A program made the position numbers and the translations under genes. 35,380 nt of DNA from Campylobacterota bacterium (GTDB taxonomy: Bacteria; Bdellovibrionota; Bacteriovoracia; Bacteriovoracales; Bacteriovoracaceae), in assembly GCA_003650125.1 (NCBI GenBank), contig QNFX01000023.1:1-35380 (forward strand). The letters run 5' to 3'. Numbering within the stretch: the first letter of the stretch is position 1; the number at the start of each line of letters is the position of its first letter. Below are positions 1 through 8,844 of the stretch, in pieces. The notes below the pieces were generated by a model. The model made no database searches and had not been told where the DNA came from. It was given only the letters and a program-made list of their open reading frames with translations.

Positions 1-618
1 ATGGGAAAAACTGAAAAATGTAATGGCGATCCGGTAAGAAGATTTGGTGATGAATACTCCTTCTATGAATTTGCTATTGAAAATATCGCCCATATGAACC
101 AATACGATTTTGATAAAGTAGTTACTCACTGTCCTCACTGTCTGCATACCATAGGAAAAGAATACGCTAAATTTGAAGATGGTGAGTTTGAAACTGTACA
201 CCATACTGAGCTTCTAGCTGATCTTTTAAAATCGGGAAAACTAAAACCTGAAAAGAAAGTAGATCAAAAAATGACTTTCCATGATCCCTGCTACCTAGGA
301 AGACATCATGGGGAGTATAATGCTCCAAGAGAAATTCTAAATGCTATTGATGGTGTTGAACTTAAAGAAATGGAACGAACCAAAGATACTGCTCTTTGCT
401 GTGGTATGGGTGGTGGAAACATGTGGTATGAGCTGCCTGAGGGGGAACACCTCGCAAAAAACCGACTCGAAGACATTGGGGCGGTAAATCCTGAAAAACT
501 GGCCACCGCATGTTCGTATTGTATGATAAACTTTAATTCAACTAAGGCCCAAGTGGGGGAAACAGAAAACATTGAGATTGAAGACGTGGCCCAAGTTTTG
601 GCCAAATCGATTCTTTAG
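1..618 (+). CDS. CCG-domain Fe-S oxidoreductase, C-terminal part (5' end cut by window)
   Basis: This is the C-terminal part of a heterodisulfide-reductase-like (HdrD/GlpC type) Fe-S oxidoreductase, probably a membrane-associated electron-transfer protein. The first visible CCG domain ends in HCPHC (Cys44, Cys47 of the visible part). A complete second domain follows: Cys97 in HDPCYLG, Cys133-Cys134-Gly in CCGMGGG, and Cys171-x2-Cys174 in CSYC. CCG domains bind a cluster or act in thiol/disulfide chemistry. The ATG at position 1 is probably internal, because the sequence after it (KCNGDPVRRFGDEY) is the middle of the first CCG domain in this family. The N-terminal ferredoxin and any membrane segments should lie upstream. 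The substrate cannot be told. The next gene starts inside its last 47 bases in another frame. Confidence 0.88.
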   Translation: MGKTEKCNGDPVRRFGDEYSFYEFAIENIAHMNQYDFDKVVTHCPHCLHTIGKEYAKFEDGEFETVHHTELLADLLKSGKLKPEKKVDQKMTFHDPCYLGRHHGEYNAPREILNAIDGVELKEMERTKDTALCCGMGGGNMWYELPEGEHLAKNRLEDIGAVNPEKLATACSYCMINFNSTKAQVGETENIEIEDVAQVLAKSIL

Positions 619-2536
619 AGTTTTATTACTGCTATCTCTAGTTGTGGGACCGATAAATCTTTTTGGTGAAGATAATGAGGTCCCCGGACTTTTTAGCTCA
701 CTTCAAAACCTCATAAAATTTCATAAAAAAGGTTTTAATCAGCAATATAGAAAATTAAAAGCCGCTGCTCTTCCCTTTGCTTTAAATAAGGCCAAAGACA
801 TACGCCTTGATCCTTATTTTGTCCGTTCCCTAATTTTTTATTCAGATAATAATTATCTCTCTTTGCTTAAAAGCAATAATCTCTGTGATCTCTATGCCTT
901 AATTGAAAACAACCTCTTAAGAACAAGTAAAGGAATTATAAAGAATCTAGCAGTAGTGGTAAAATCACCTGATAACCAGCTCTATTCTACTCTGCTAAAA
1001 AAAAATGTCTTTTTAAATTATGTCTATGGAAAAAAATGCATCAATAAAAAAGAATTATCTATCTTATTTAACCAGAAAAATTTCAACACGACCTTCAAAG
1101 ATATCAATTTAAGAGTCCCAAAATCCTATAAAGGTTGTATCAATATTTTTAATTCTCGAGTAAAAAATCCCAATACTGCTTATTTATGTAAAATACCCAT
1201 GGCCATAAAGGTCGGCAAGGCCGCTGAAAAATCGCTTACCAAGTTAAATGAACAAAGTGATCCCATACAGATGATGTATTCTAGGCGAGTATTAACTAAG
1301 AATTATTATCTTAAAAACATAACCTTATTTAAAAGAAACTACCTGGAAAATCTTTGTCATAACTTAACTAATGCTGAAAAGTTTTGTTCCTTTTTTCAGG
1401 CCGACGATGCCTGGTCTAAAGTTATTTCGGGAGAAAATCCTAATTATAAAATGTCTTATAAATGCCGAAACTATCTCAATATAAAAGGCCCTCTCCCAAC
1501 CAAAGTCCTAAAGAAATGTGCCCAGGTCTTCAAAGAAACACCTGATACGTGTATCACTAGAGGAAATGCTGGACACCCTTCTATTTTCCCTCTTCAATCT
1601 TGTGATGATTTATCAAAGTCCTTAAATAAATCAAAAATGATTACCAAATACCATGACTGCCCGGGAATAATTGAAAACCAATCCATTACTAATATCTATA
1701 GAATTATAAAACACTACGATCCCTCTAAAAAAGAAGAAATATTCAATGGGGATTGTGCCTCTAAGATCAATTTAGAATTTGCCAACCTCTTTTTAAAAAC
1801 TAAAAATAAAAATGATTGGCCACTTAAAATTTGCTACCAAGATCTAGCAAAAGAAGAGGAAATCTGCACCCCCTATATCCCCGGGAATGGGGGTAAAGCT
1901 GAACTATCTGAAGGAAGGGTGATGGCAAAGATTCTAGAGCGAAATAAAGGCGCCCCTCCGGGTGATACTTGTAAAGTTGTAGATACTAAATCTTACAATC
2001 CCGTTAAACTTGAATATCGTTTGGGATGCTTTATCGTCTATAATCAAGGCGATTGCTCATCTCTTCACTGCCCTAAAAAGATTATTTATAAAAGAAAAGA
2101 AGTTAAGGGTATTCGCTATGATGGTCGCCCTAACTTTGATTATTTCCCAAACTCCTCAACAAATACCTCTGGAGCACTTGTAAATATCTTAAAATATGAC
2201 AAAAAATATCGTTTCCGTGAACTTCGAAGCTTATCTGAAATTGTTCAGTTCTTTTCTACCAAGAAAAAAGTATTGGCCCATGGAGTTGGTTGTGCGGGAG
2301 ATATCCTTCCTAATTATTTCACAAAAAGAAGTTTCAATGAATGCCGACCTCTACCTTTTATTATCGATGGATATATAAAAGATAAAAGAAAAAAAATATT
2401 TTTAATTACTCGAACCGCCATAGATGATGTTCACACTCCAAGACTTATTAACTGGAATTATATTTATTCTGGAGTGAAGAACTACGGGGAGGTTCACCCA
2501 ATGAAGAGCTGGTTGCTTTATGGTATCAATAAATAA
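572..2536 (+). CDS. exported cysteine-rich protein, unknown function
   Basis: About 654 residues of no family I recognise. The reading frame overlaps the end of the Fe-S gene and has no ATG or GTG before its signal peptide, so translation should start at TTG 572 or TTG 578. After Arg/Lys-containing residues comes a hydrophobic stretch (FRVLLLLSLVVGPINLFG) that fits a Sec signal peptide. The mature part has about 20 cysteines, an even number that fits disulfide bonding outside the cytoplasm. Near the C-terminus lie AHGVGCAGD and AIDDVHTPRLINW. A conserved-looking Cys, His and Asn there could be catalytic, as in papain-like folds, but this is only a guess. It overlaps the next exported-protein gene by 17 nt, so the two are probably translated together. 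Confidence 0.75.
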   Translation: MRLKTWPKFWPNRFFRVLLLLSLVVGPINLFGEDNEVPGLFSSLQNLIKFHKKGFNQQYRKLKAAALPFALNKAKDIRLDPYFVRSLIFYSDNNYLSLLKSNNLCDLYALIENNLLRTSKGIIKNLAVVVKSPDNQLYSTLLKKNVFLNYVYGKKCINKKELSILFNQKNFNTTFKDINLRVPKSYKGCINIFNSRVKNPNTAYLCKIPMAIKVGKAAEKSLTKLNEQSDPIQMMYSRRVLTKNYYLKNITLFKRNYLENLCHNLTNAEKFCSFFQADDAWSKVISGENPNYKMSYKCRNYLNIKGPLPTKVLKKCAQVFKETPDTCITRGNAGHPSIFPLQSCDDLSKSLNKSKMITKYHDCPGIIENQSITNIYRIIKHYDPSKKEEIFNGDCASKINLEFANLFLKTKNKNDWPLKICYQDLAKEEEICTPYIPGNGGKAELSEGRVMAKILERNKGAPPGDTCKVVDTKSYNPVKLEYRLGCFIVYNQGDCSSLHCPKKIIYKRKEVKGIRYDGRPNFDYFPNSSTNTSGALVNILKYDKKYRFRELRSLSEIVQFFSTKKKVLAHGVGCAGDILPNYFTKRSFNECRPLPFIIDGYIKDKRKKIFLITRTAIDDVHTPRLINWNYIYSGVKNYGEVHPMKSWLLYGINK

Positions 2537-3575
2537 ATTATTGCTGTTGCTTTTTTTTCCCGCATCTTTATGGGCAGACTCCCTACTGCCACTGCTTTTT
2601 ACCAAGCAACCCATTAGAAACGTAAGATTCCTATCCCATGATGGAGTTCTCACTTATTTTCAAAATAGTTCAGGAGAACTTCTTCTTTCGACAAATTATC
2701 AGGCCAGTGAAGTTTTAAAAGGAATACCGGGGTCAAATTTTTTAATGATTTCATCAAAAGCACGGAAATATATCCTCTTAACCATCGATGAGCACTACCA
2801 TAACTTCTATGGCATTCGTGAGCCCTTAAATATTTATAAGCTTCGTTTTGGAAAATCAATTCCTGAAAAAATTGGCCTCGGACAGTCTCCAAGACTTCAT
2901 CTAAATGACACTTGGGCAACATTTTATAACTTTCAGAAAAAACAGGTTTCATTTCAAAATTTAATTATCAAGGCACTAAAATTCACAATTACTATCAACA
3001 ATGAAATCAATCCTTTCTTTAATCCTCATGTTGCTATGATCAACAAAGAAATAATTTTATTTACTGATTTAAATGAGAAGGGATTTCCCGGTATTTTACT
3101 TTTTAACAGGGGTGAAAATAAATCTAAGGCCATTTACAAAGGAAGCTCCGTAAATGAAAAAGTAGAATTTTGCTTGCAAAATGAACATCTGATTGTCGGC
3201 ATCTTTGGGCTTGAAAATTCTAAAAAAGGAAGTGAGATTTTCCGTTACCCCATTAAAGGCCTTACATTTGATAAAAGAAATGTGCTCTATAAATCCAATA
3301 AAAATGATCTTGGCAATATGGTTTGTAACTTTGCAAAAGACTCCATCTATTTTGTCAAAAATCTTTCCGAGAATCTTAAATCAAAATATGAAGCAGTAAA
3401 ATTTAATCTCTCTTCCAAAAAAATTAAAATTATTAGTGATGTCGGATATGCCAATCAAATTGTTCCCATGGATGACAAGCTGCTCCTACCCTTTCGTGGT
3501 AAAGTATATGTTTTAGAGGGGAGAAGTAACTATACATCTGATGGCCTAGGAGAAAAGGAGAAACCTAAAAAATGA
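2520..3575 (+). CDS. exported protein, unknown function, possibly beta-propeller-like
   Basis: A 351-residue protein with a clear N-terminal signal peptide (NKLLLLLFFPASLWA, cleavage likely after Ala19). The body is rich in short hydrophobic/aromatic beta-like segments with turns, for example FLSHDGVLTYF and MISSKARKYILLT. These recall the blades of TolB-like or WD-like propellers, but I see no clean blade repeat, so no family is assigned. It starts inside the last codons of the upstream exported-protein gene and shares a 4-nt ATGA overlap with the next gene. That suggests three co-translated envelope or secreted proteins acting together. Confidence 0.75.
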   Translation: MVSINKLLLLLFFPASLWADSLLPLLFTKQPIRNVRFLSHDGVLTYFQNSSGELLLSTNYQASEVLKGIPGSNFLMISSKARKYILLTIDEHYHNFYGIREPLNIYKLRFGKSIPEKIGLGQSPRLHLNDTWATFYNFQKKQVSFQNLIIKALKFTITINNEINPFFNPHVAMINKEIILFTDLNEKGFPGILLFNRGENKSKAIYKGSSVNEKVEFCLQNEHLIVGIFGLENSKKGSEIFRYPIKGLTFDKRNVLYKSNKNDLGNMVCNFAKDSIYFVKNLSENLKSKYEAVKFNLSSKKIKIISDVGYANQIVPMDDKLLLPFRGKVYVLEGRSNYTSDGLGEKEKPKK

Positions 3576-4423
3576 AATACCTACTAATACTAATATTACC
3601 AGGCCTCCTCTGCGCCGCACCTATAACCTACTATCCCAAAAAAGATCTTCCTGCAGAGTTCTCCTACCTCATTGAATCCATTCAACTCTATCCTTTAGAA
3701 AACAAAGAGAGAGAAATTTTAGGAGAAAATATAAAAGAACTTGATCAGATGCTAAGTGAGCTAACTAAAGAAGAAGTTTACTTTCTACTCAAATCAGAAA
3801 TTTATAAGGGACTACTAGAAAGGCCGAAACTTAAAAAACAAAATATCTACTACAATCCAGAAATTTTGAAATCTCTAAATAGCATCATAGAAGTCAGACT
3901 TGATGACTATCACAAATTTGCACAGTGGCTATTATTTGCAGTATATACGGATCTTCGTCAAATTTTTGATTCCCCCTTTTACAACACCTTCATCGTAAAA
4001 AAGAAAACTGGACTTCCTCTTAAGAGTAAGAACCTGCTCATGATGCAGAAGCGATTTGATTTTATTCTCCCCTGGTATGAAGAAATTATAAATTCCACTC
4101 CGGAAGAATTACACGAAAGTATTAAAGAAAATATGTTTGATTTACTTAATATCATTGAAATAAAAGTGAATGATCTGATTAAATTCTCTCGTTTTGAAAA
4201 ATTCAAACTCGATCCCAACAAAAAAACTCTTAGTTTTTTTACCACCAAAACTCTCCTTGAAGGTCAAAAGGATATAAAAGAAGAGAAAATGCTTGATATA
4301 ACCATTGAAGAAAGTCCAAAAGTAATGGCAAAACAAGAGTGGATACCAAAAAATGCTCCCATGGATCCCAACCCCGACTACACTCCACCAAAAGTTTTAC
4401 CCGCCCCGGTTAACGACTGGTGA
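3572..4423 (+). CDS. exported protein, unknown function
   Basis: A 283-residue protein starting with a short signal peptide (YLLILILPGLLCAAP). It is not a standard lipobox, although a Cys precedes Ala-Ala. The mature part is mostly helical and charged, with several Leu-rich segments. The C-terminus is proline-rich (NAPMDPNPDYTPPKVLPAP), like an unstructured tail. I recognise no domain. ATG 3572 overlaps the upstream stop (ATGA). It is the last gene of the set starting at 572; no convincing terminator follows, and the HU gene 107 nt downstream has its own promoter candidate. Confidence 0.72.
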   Translation: MKYLLILILPGLLCAAPITYYPKKDLPAEFSYLIESIQLYPLENKEREILGENIKELDQMLSELTKEEVYFLLKSEIYKGLLERPKLKKQNIYYNPEILKSLNSIIEVRLDDYHKFAQWLLFAVYTDLRQIFDSPFYNTFIVKKKTGLPLKSKNLLMMQKRFDFILPWYEEIINSTPEELHESIKENMFDLLNIIEIKVNDLIKFSRFEKFKLDPNKKTLSFFTTKTLLEGQKDIKEEKMLDITIEESPKVMAKQEWIPKNAPMDPNPDYTPPKVLPAPVNDW

Positions 4424-4456
4424 TACCCCGCGTGGAATGCAAATAGAAAAAACATA

Positions 4457-4485
4457 TTTACGAAACACTCCAAGCGTTTAATAAT
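4457..4485 (+). promoter_or_regulatory. candidate sigma70 promoter of the HU gene
   Basis: TTTACG (4457-4462), a 17-bp spacer and AATAAT (4480-4485) lie about 45 nt before the HU start codon. The -10 box matches the consensus at 5 of 6 positions and the -35 at 4 of 6. Found by eye only. Confidence 0.4.
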
Positions 4486-4530
4486 AAATTGAATTAATCA
4501 CTAATCAACTTTATTTAAAAGGAGTTTTAA

Positions 4531-4809
4531 ATGAACAGAAAAAATTTGCTGGAAGCTGTAATGAAAAACAAAGAATTTGAAAACTGGTCTAAGAAAGATT
4601 GTGAATACTTTCTTAACTGCACTCTTGATACCATCAAAAAAACCGTTAAAAAGGGTGAAGATGTATCTCTCATCGGCTTTGGAACTTGGACTAAAGTAAA
4701 AAGAAAGGCCAGAATGGGCGTTAATCCTTCAACTGGTGAAAAAATCAAAATCAAAGCAAAAACTCTGCCAAAATTCAGACCTGGAAAGGCCTGGAAAGAA
4801 ATGATGTAA
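4531..4809 (+). CDS. HU/IHF-family DNA-binding protein
   Basis: A 92-residue histone-like protein of the usual HU length. It binds and bends DNA as a dimer in the nucleoid. The family signature is in the middle of the protein: GFGTWTKVKRKARMGVNPST, the beta-arm with the intercalating-type proline in NPSTGE. It is followed by the typical C-terminal KTLPKFRPGKAWKE. A strong Shine-Dalgarno sequence (AAAAGGAG, 4517-4524) lies 6 nt before ATG 4531. Its own promoter candidate and a strong terminator on either side suggest a single-gene transcript. Whether it is closer to HU or IHF cannot be decided from the sequence alone, so no symbol is given. Confidence 0.95.
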   Translation: MNRKNLLEAVMKNKEFENWSKKDCEYFLNCTLDTIKKTVKKGEDVSLIGFGTWTKVKRKARMGVNPSTGEKIKIKAKTLPKFRPGKAWKEMM

Positions 4810-4817
4810 TATACCAG

Positions 4818-4845
4818 GGGGATCTTCCAACGATCCCCTTTTTTT
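4818..4845 (+). terminator. intrinsic terminator after the HU gene
   Basis: A perfect 7-bp stem GGGGATC/GATCCCC (4818-4824 and 4832-4838) with a 7-nt loop is followed directly by seven T (4839-4845). It lies 8 nt past the HU stop codon and separates HU from hisS. Confidence 0.9.
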
Positions 4846-4858
4846 CCCCTCTAAAGCG

Positions 4859-4886
4859 TTGCAAAAACCACCAAATTTGTTATAAA
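4859..4886 (+). promoter_or_regulatory. candidate sigma70 promoter of hisS-valS
   Basis: TTGCAA (4859-4864), a 16-bp spacer and TATAAA (4881-4886) lie just after the HU terminator and about 24 nt before the hisS start codon. This is the only good match in the gap and it is needed if the HU terminator works. Confidence 0.5.
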
Positions 4887-4909
4887 TCCTTAATATAAAG
4901 GATTAGTTT

Positions 4910-6208
4910 ATGGCACTCAGTAAAAGGCCCTACAAGGGTACCCGAGATTTCTTCCCAGAACTTAAAAGAGGACAAGATTTTCTCTTTCAAAAAATGAGTC
5001 AAACCGCCCATTTATTTGGCTACGAACCCTATGATGGGCCTCTTTTAGAAGAAGTAGACCTCTATCGCGCCAAAAGTGGAGAAGAGCTCATTAACGACCA
5101 GATCTACTCCTTTATCGACCGTGGTGAAAGACACGTGGCAATCCGTCCTGAGATGACCCCCACCGTGGCGCGAATGGTTGCCCAAATTCACCGAGAAGTG
5201 ACCAGACCGATTCGTTGGTTTACCATCGCCAACCTCATGAGATATGAGCGTCCTCAAAAAGGCCGACTCCGAGAACACTGGCAATTTAACTGTGATATCT
5301 TCGGCGCTCCTGAAGGTCAGGGTGAAGTCGAGATCCTTCAAGTGGCCATCGCTCTACTTAATAATTTTGGTGCCAATGAGAAGCATTTTGAGATCAGACT
5401 CAATGATCGAAAGATTGTGGATTATACCTTCAATCAACTTTTAAAAATTGATGATGAAAAGGCACTTAAACTCTACAAGATTGTTGACCGTGCTACGAAG
5501 GTATCTAAAGAGGCCTTAGACAAAATGATTGATGAACTAGGACTAAGTGATGAGCAGAGAAAGATCTTTTCAGATTATCTAAGCTTAAATTCCTTTGGTG
5601 ACCTAATGCAATTTTTAGCTGGAAGTGAAGTTGCTACTTACCTACCAAAGTTTGTAGATCAGATGGAAGAGCTAGGTTATCTCCCATATCTTAAATATGA
5701 TCCCACCATTGTCAGAGGTCTTGATTACTACACTGGCATGGTGTTTGAAATCTTTGACAAGCACCCAGAGAATAGACGGGCCCTTTGCGGAGGCGGGGCC
5801 TTTGCTGATCTCCTTAAGATTTTTGATGAAACTCCTCTTGCTGGTGTCGGCCTCGGGCTTGGAGACGTAACCTTGATGGATTTTTTAAAGGTTCACAACC
5901 TTCTCCCTTCTTTTGAAAGACCTAGCAACGATCTATTTGTCAGCTTTCAAACAGAAGAGGCAAAAATACCGGCCTTAAAGTTAGCAAAAGAGCTCAGATC
6001 TAATAATTTAAATGTCATCACCACCTTAGAACCGCTTAAATTCAAGAAGATATTTCCCGCCGCGGAAAAAAAAGGTGCTCGTTTTGTAGCAATCTTTGGC
6101 GATAAAGAGTTAGAAAATAATAGTGTCCAGTTTAAAAACATGCAAACTAAAGAGCAAACTGAACTCTCTCTCAGTGATATTGATAAAATTGTGGAGTATC
6201 TCAAATGA
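4910..6208 (+). CDS. hisS: histidine--tRNA ligase
   Basis: A class II aminoacyl-tRNA synthetase of 432 residues, the normal bacterial length, that charges tRNA-His in the cytoplasm. It begins with the typical PYKGTRDFFP. It then has the motif 2 region (RPEMTPTVARM and RYERPQKGRLREHWQFNCD), the histidine-binding RGLDYYTGMVFEI (about residues 269-281), and motif 3 with GLGLGDVTLM. A C-terminal anticodon-binding domain follows. AAAGGA lies 7 nt before ATG 4910. Its last 4 nt overlap the valS start (ATGA), so the two synthetases form one transcription unit with coupled translation. Confidence 0.97.
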   Translation: MALSKRPYKGTRDFFPELKRGQDFLFQKMSQTAHLFGYEPYDGPLLEEVDLYRAKSGEELINDQIYSFIDRGERHVAIRPEMTPTVARMVAQIHREVTRPIRWFTIANLMRYERPQKGRLREHWQFNCDIFGAPEGQGEVEILQVAIALLNNFGANEKHFEIRLNDRKIVDYTFNQLLKIDDEKALKLYKIVDRATKVSKEALDKMIDELGLSDEQRKIFSDYLSLNSFGDLMQFLAGSEVATYLPKFVDQMEELGYLPYLKYDPTIVRGLDYYTGMVFEIFDKHPENRRALCGGGAFADLLKIFDETPLAGVGLGLGDVTLMDFLKVHNLLPSFERPSNDLFVSFQTEEAKIPALKLAKELRSNNLNVITTLEPLKFKKIFPAAEKKGARFVAIFGDKELENNSVQFKNMQTKEQTELSLSDIDKIVEYLK

Positions 6209-8844
6209 GTGAACTTGAAAAAACCTACTCCTCAAAAGATGCTGAATCAAAGTGGTATAAAATCTGGGAAGAGGGAAAATACTTTAGGCCTCGTAAAGGA
6301 AAAGTAGATGAGAGCTTTTGTATTGTCATGCCTCCTCCTAATGTCACAGGCCAGCTCCACATGGGGCACGCTCTAGATATCACCACCCAAGATGCCCTCA
6401 TTCGCTATAAAAGAATGAAAGGTTATGAGACCCTATTTATTCCGGGAATGGACCATGCCGGAATATCCACACAGGCGGTGGTAGAAAAGCAAGTATGGAA
6501 AGAAGAGAAAAAAAGCAGGCATGATTTCACCCGCCAGGAATTTTTAGATAAAATCTGGAAATGGAAAGAAGAGTATGGTGGAATTATCAAGCATCAACAA
6601 CGCTCCATGGGTGCCTCCCCAGATTGGGATTATTTCATGTTCACCATGGATCCGGAATCACACGTTGCGGTAAATAAATGTTTTGTCCATCTCTACAACG
6701 AAGGACTAATTTATAGAGATAATCGTCTGGTTAACTGGGATCCTGTTCTCCAATCGGCCATCTCAGACGCAGAAGTTGAATTTGAAAATGTGCAAGGAAA
6801 CTTTTATCACATCCACTATAAAGTCAAAGGCTCTGATGAGCTTCTTGAAGTGGCCACTACCCGTCCGGAAACCATGCTTGGAGACACCGCCATAGCAGTT
6901 AATCCAGAAGATTCCCGCTGGAAACACCTGATCGGAAAAACCGCCATTGTCCCTATTTGTAACAGAGAAGTCCCCATCATCGCTGATGATTATGTAGCTC
7001 TTGAAAAAGGAACTGGTTGCTTAAAAGTAACTCCAGGACATGATTTTAACGATTTTGAAATCGGCAAAAGACACAATCTTCCCGTAATAAATATATTAAA
7101 TCTCGACGGTACGCTAAACGGTGAAGGACTTGAGTGGGAAGGTCAAAAGTGTCATAAGGCGAGAAAAGATATCTGCAAAAGACTAGAGGAACTAGGACAC
7201 CTGGTTGCTGTAAAAAAACACATCCACAGTGTAGGACACGGTGACAGGTCCAAACACATTATTGAGCCCATGCTTTCCAAGCAGTGGTTTTTAACTACTA
7301 ATGATATGGCCGCCAAGGCGGTCGAAAATGTTGAAAACGATACTACTAAATTTTATCCAAAAAGTTGGGAGAACACTTATTTTTCCTACCTGCGAAGTCC
7401 ACGTGACTGGTGCCTCTCCCGTCAACTCTGGTGGGGCCATCAAATTCCTGTTTTTTATTGTAAAAATGACCACACTTTTGCGAGTGAAACGATTCCAGAA
7501 GAGTGCCCCGAATGTAGCACCAAAGAATTCACTCAAGATCCAGACGTACTAGATACTTGGTTCTCCTCAGGACTTTGGCCTTTAACCACTCTTGGCTGGC
7601 CAAATAAAGAACGAATGGAACAAAAAGGATTTGATACCTTCTATCCCACATCAGTTTTAGTTACCGGTTATGACATTATCTTTTTTTGGGTCGCCCGAAT
7701 GATGATGATGGGGCTTAAAGAAGAAAATAAGGTTCCCTTTGATAAAGTTTATATCCACGCTATCGTTCGCGATAAGCAAGGAAGAAAAATGTCAAAATCT
7801 CTCGGCAACGGAATTGATCCACTCGAGATGATTAAAGAATACGGTACCGATGCCCTAAGGTTTACACTTGCTGCAGGCTCTGGTTACAACCGAAATCTTA
7901 ACCTCGATCCCGAAAAGATCGCAGGTTATCGAAACTTTATCAATAAAATCTGGAATGCCTTTCGCTTTATCCATCCCTTTCTAGAAGAAGGGGAGGCAAG
8001 TCTTCCAAAAAATTTAGATCACCATGAAAAATGGATTCTCTCGCAACTAAATCTTACTGCCGCTTCCATGAATGAATCCATGGAAGACTTCCGCTTTGAT
8101 GATGCCTGCTCAGATATCTATGCCTTCGTCTATGACAAGTTCTGCTCGTGGTTTATCGAACTCTCTAAAAATATTCTCTATGGCGAAGATGAGACTAAAA
8201 AAGCTAACCGAATCAGTGTTTTAAAATACTGCTTTAAAAAGCTTGTCGCTCTTTTACATCCCTTCGCCCCCTATATTACTGAAGAGCTCTGGGCGAACCT
8301 TAAAAACGAAGATGAAGACCTACTTATCATCAGTGATTTCCCAGGGGCACAAGATGACCTGAATTTCCCAGAAGATCTGGAAAAAATGGATAAATTCATC
8401 GAAGTCGTCACCAAAATTAGAAACCTCAGATCAAGCGTTAATATATCTCCTAAAGAGATGGTTGATATTCATCTCTTTTTAAGTGATAAAAACTTAGAAA
8501 ACTACTACAAAGACTCTATCGTCAGTTTTACCGAACTTGGCAAAGTTAAAGAACTCCACATAGGTGGAGACAAACCAAAAAAATCAATTTTTGCAGCGAC
8601 TACTCATACTGAAGTTTTTCTTCCCCTTGAAGGCGTTATCGATATTGACGATCAAATAAAAAGAATCAAAAAAGAAATCGAAAAAACTGACAAGGACTAC
8701 TCAAAAGTTAAAAGTAAATTGGATAATGAAAAATTTATGGGCTCCGCCCCTGCTGAAGTCGTCTCAGGTGTTAAAGAAAAAGCACAAGGTCTTGAAAAGA
8801 AGCTCGAGTCCCTAAAGAAAAACCTTACCATGTTTGAAAATTAG
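6205..8844 (+). CDS. valS: valine--tRNA ligase
   Basis: A class I synthetase of 879 residues that charges tRNA-Val and edits mischarged threonine. The HIGH signature is PPPNVTGQLHMGH (HMGH at residues 52-55). The editing (CP1) domain shows TTRPETMLGDTA and GTGCLKVTPGHDFND. KMSKS is exact at residues 528-532 (GRKMSKSLGNGIDP). A helical anticodon-binding domain follows, and then the C-terminal coiled coil typical of ValRS (KRIKKEIEKTDKDYSKVKSK region). The start overlaps hisS by 4 nt. The stop codon interlocks with the stop of the convergent EI24 gene over 4 nt (8841-8844). Confidence 0.97.
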   Translation: MSELEKTYSSKDAESKWYKIWEEGKYFRPRKGKVDESFCIVMPPPNVTGQLHMGHALDITTQDALIRYKRMKGYETLFIPGMDHAGISTQAVVEKQVWKEEKKSRHDFTRQEFLDKIWKWKEEYGGIIKHQQRSMGASPDWDYFMFTMDPESHVAVNKCFVHLYNEGLIYRDNRLVNWDPVLQSAISDAEVEFENVQGNFYHIHYKVKGSDELLEVATTRPETMLGDTAIAVNPEDSRWKHLIGKTAIVPICNREVPIIADDYVALEKGTGCLKVTPGHDFNDFEIGKRHNLPVINILNLDGTLNGEGLEWEGQKCHKARKDICKRLEELGHLVAVKKHIHSVGHGDRSKHIIEPMLSKQWFLTTNDMAAKAVENVENDTTKFYPKSWENTYFSYLRSPRDWCLSRQLWWGHQIPVFYCKNDHTFASETIPEECPECSTKEFTQDPDVLDTWFSSGLWPLTTLGWPNKERMEQKGFDTFYPTSVLVTGYDIIFFWVARMMMMGLKEENKVPFDKVYIHAIVRDKQGRKMSKSLGNGIDPLEMIKEYGTDALRFTLAAGSGYNRNLNLDPEKIAGYRNFINKIWNAFRFIHPFLEEGEASLPKNLDHHEKWILSQLNLTAASMNESMEDFRFDDACSDIYAFVYDKFCSWFIELSKNILYGEDETKKANRISVLKYCFKKLVALLHPFAPYITEELWANLKNEDEDLLIISDFPGAQDDLNFPEDLEKMDKFIEVVTKIRNLRSSVNISPKEMVDIHLFLSDKNLENYYKDSIVSFTELGKVKELHIGGDKPKKSIFAATTHTEVFLPLEGVIDIDDQIKRIKKEIEKTDKDYSKVKSKLDNEKFMGSAPAEVVSGVKEKAQGLEKKLESLKKNLTMFEN

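Noticed and set aside
306-605. Antisense ORF over the Fe-S oxidoreductase gene
   Set aside because: The sense strand has clear CCG-domain motifs; the antisense protein has no recognisable features.
7291-7552. ORFs on both strands inside valS
   Set aside because: They cover the conserved ValRS core and show no protein-family features.
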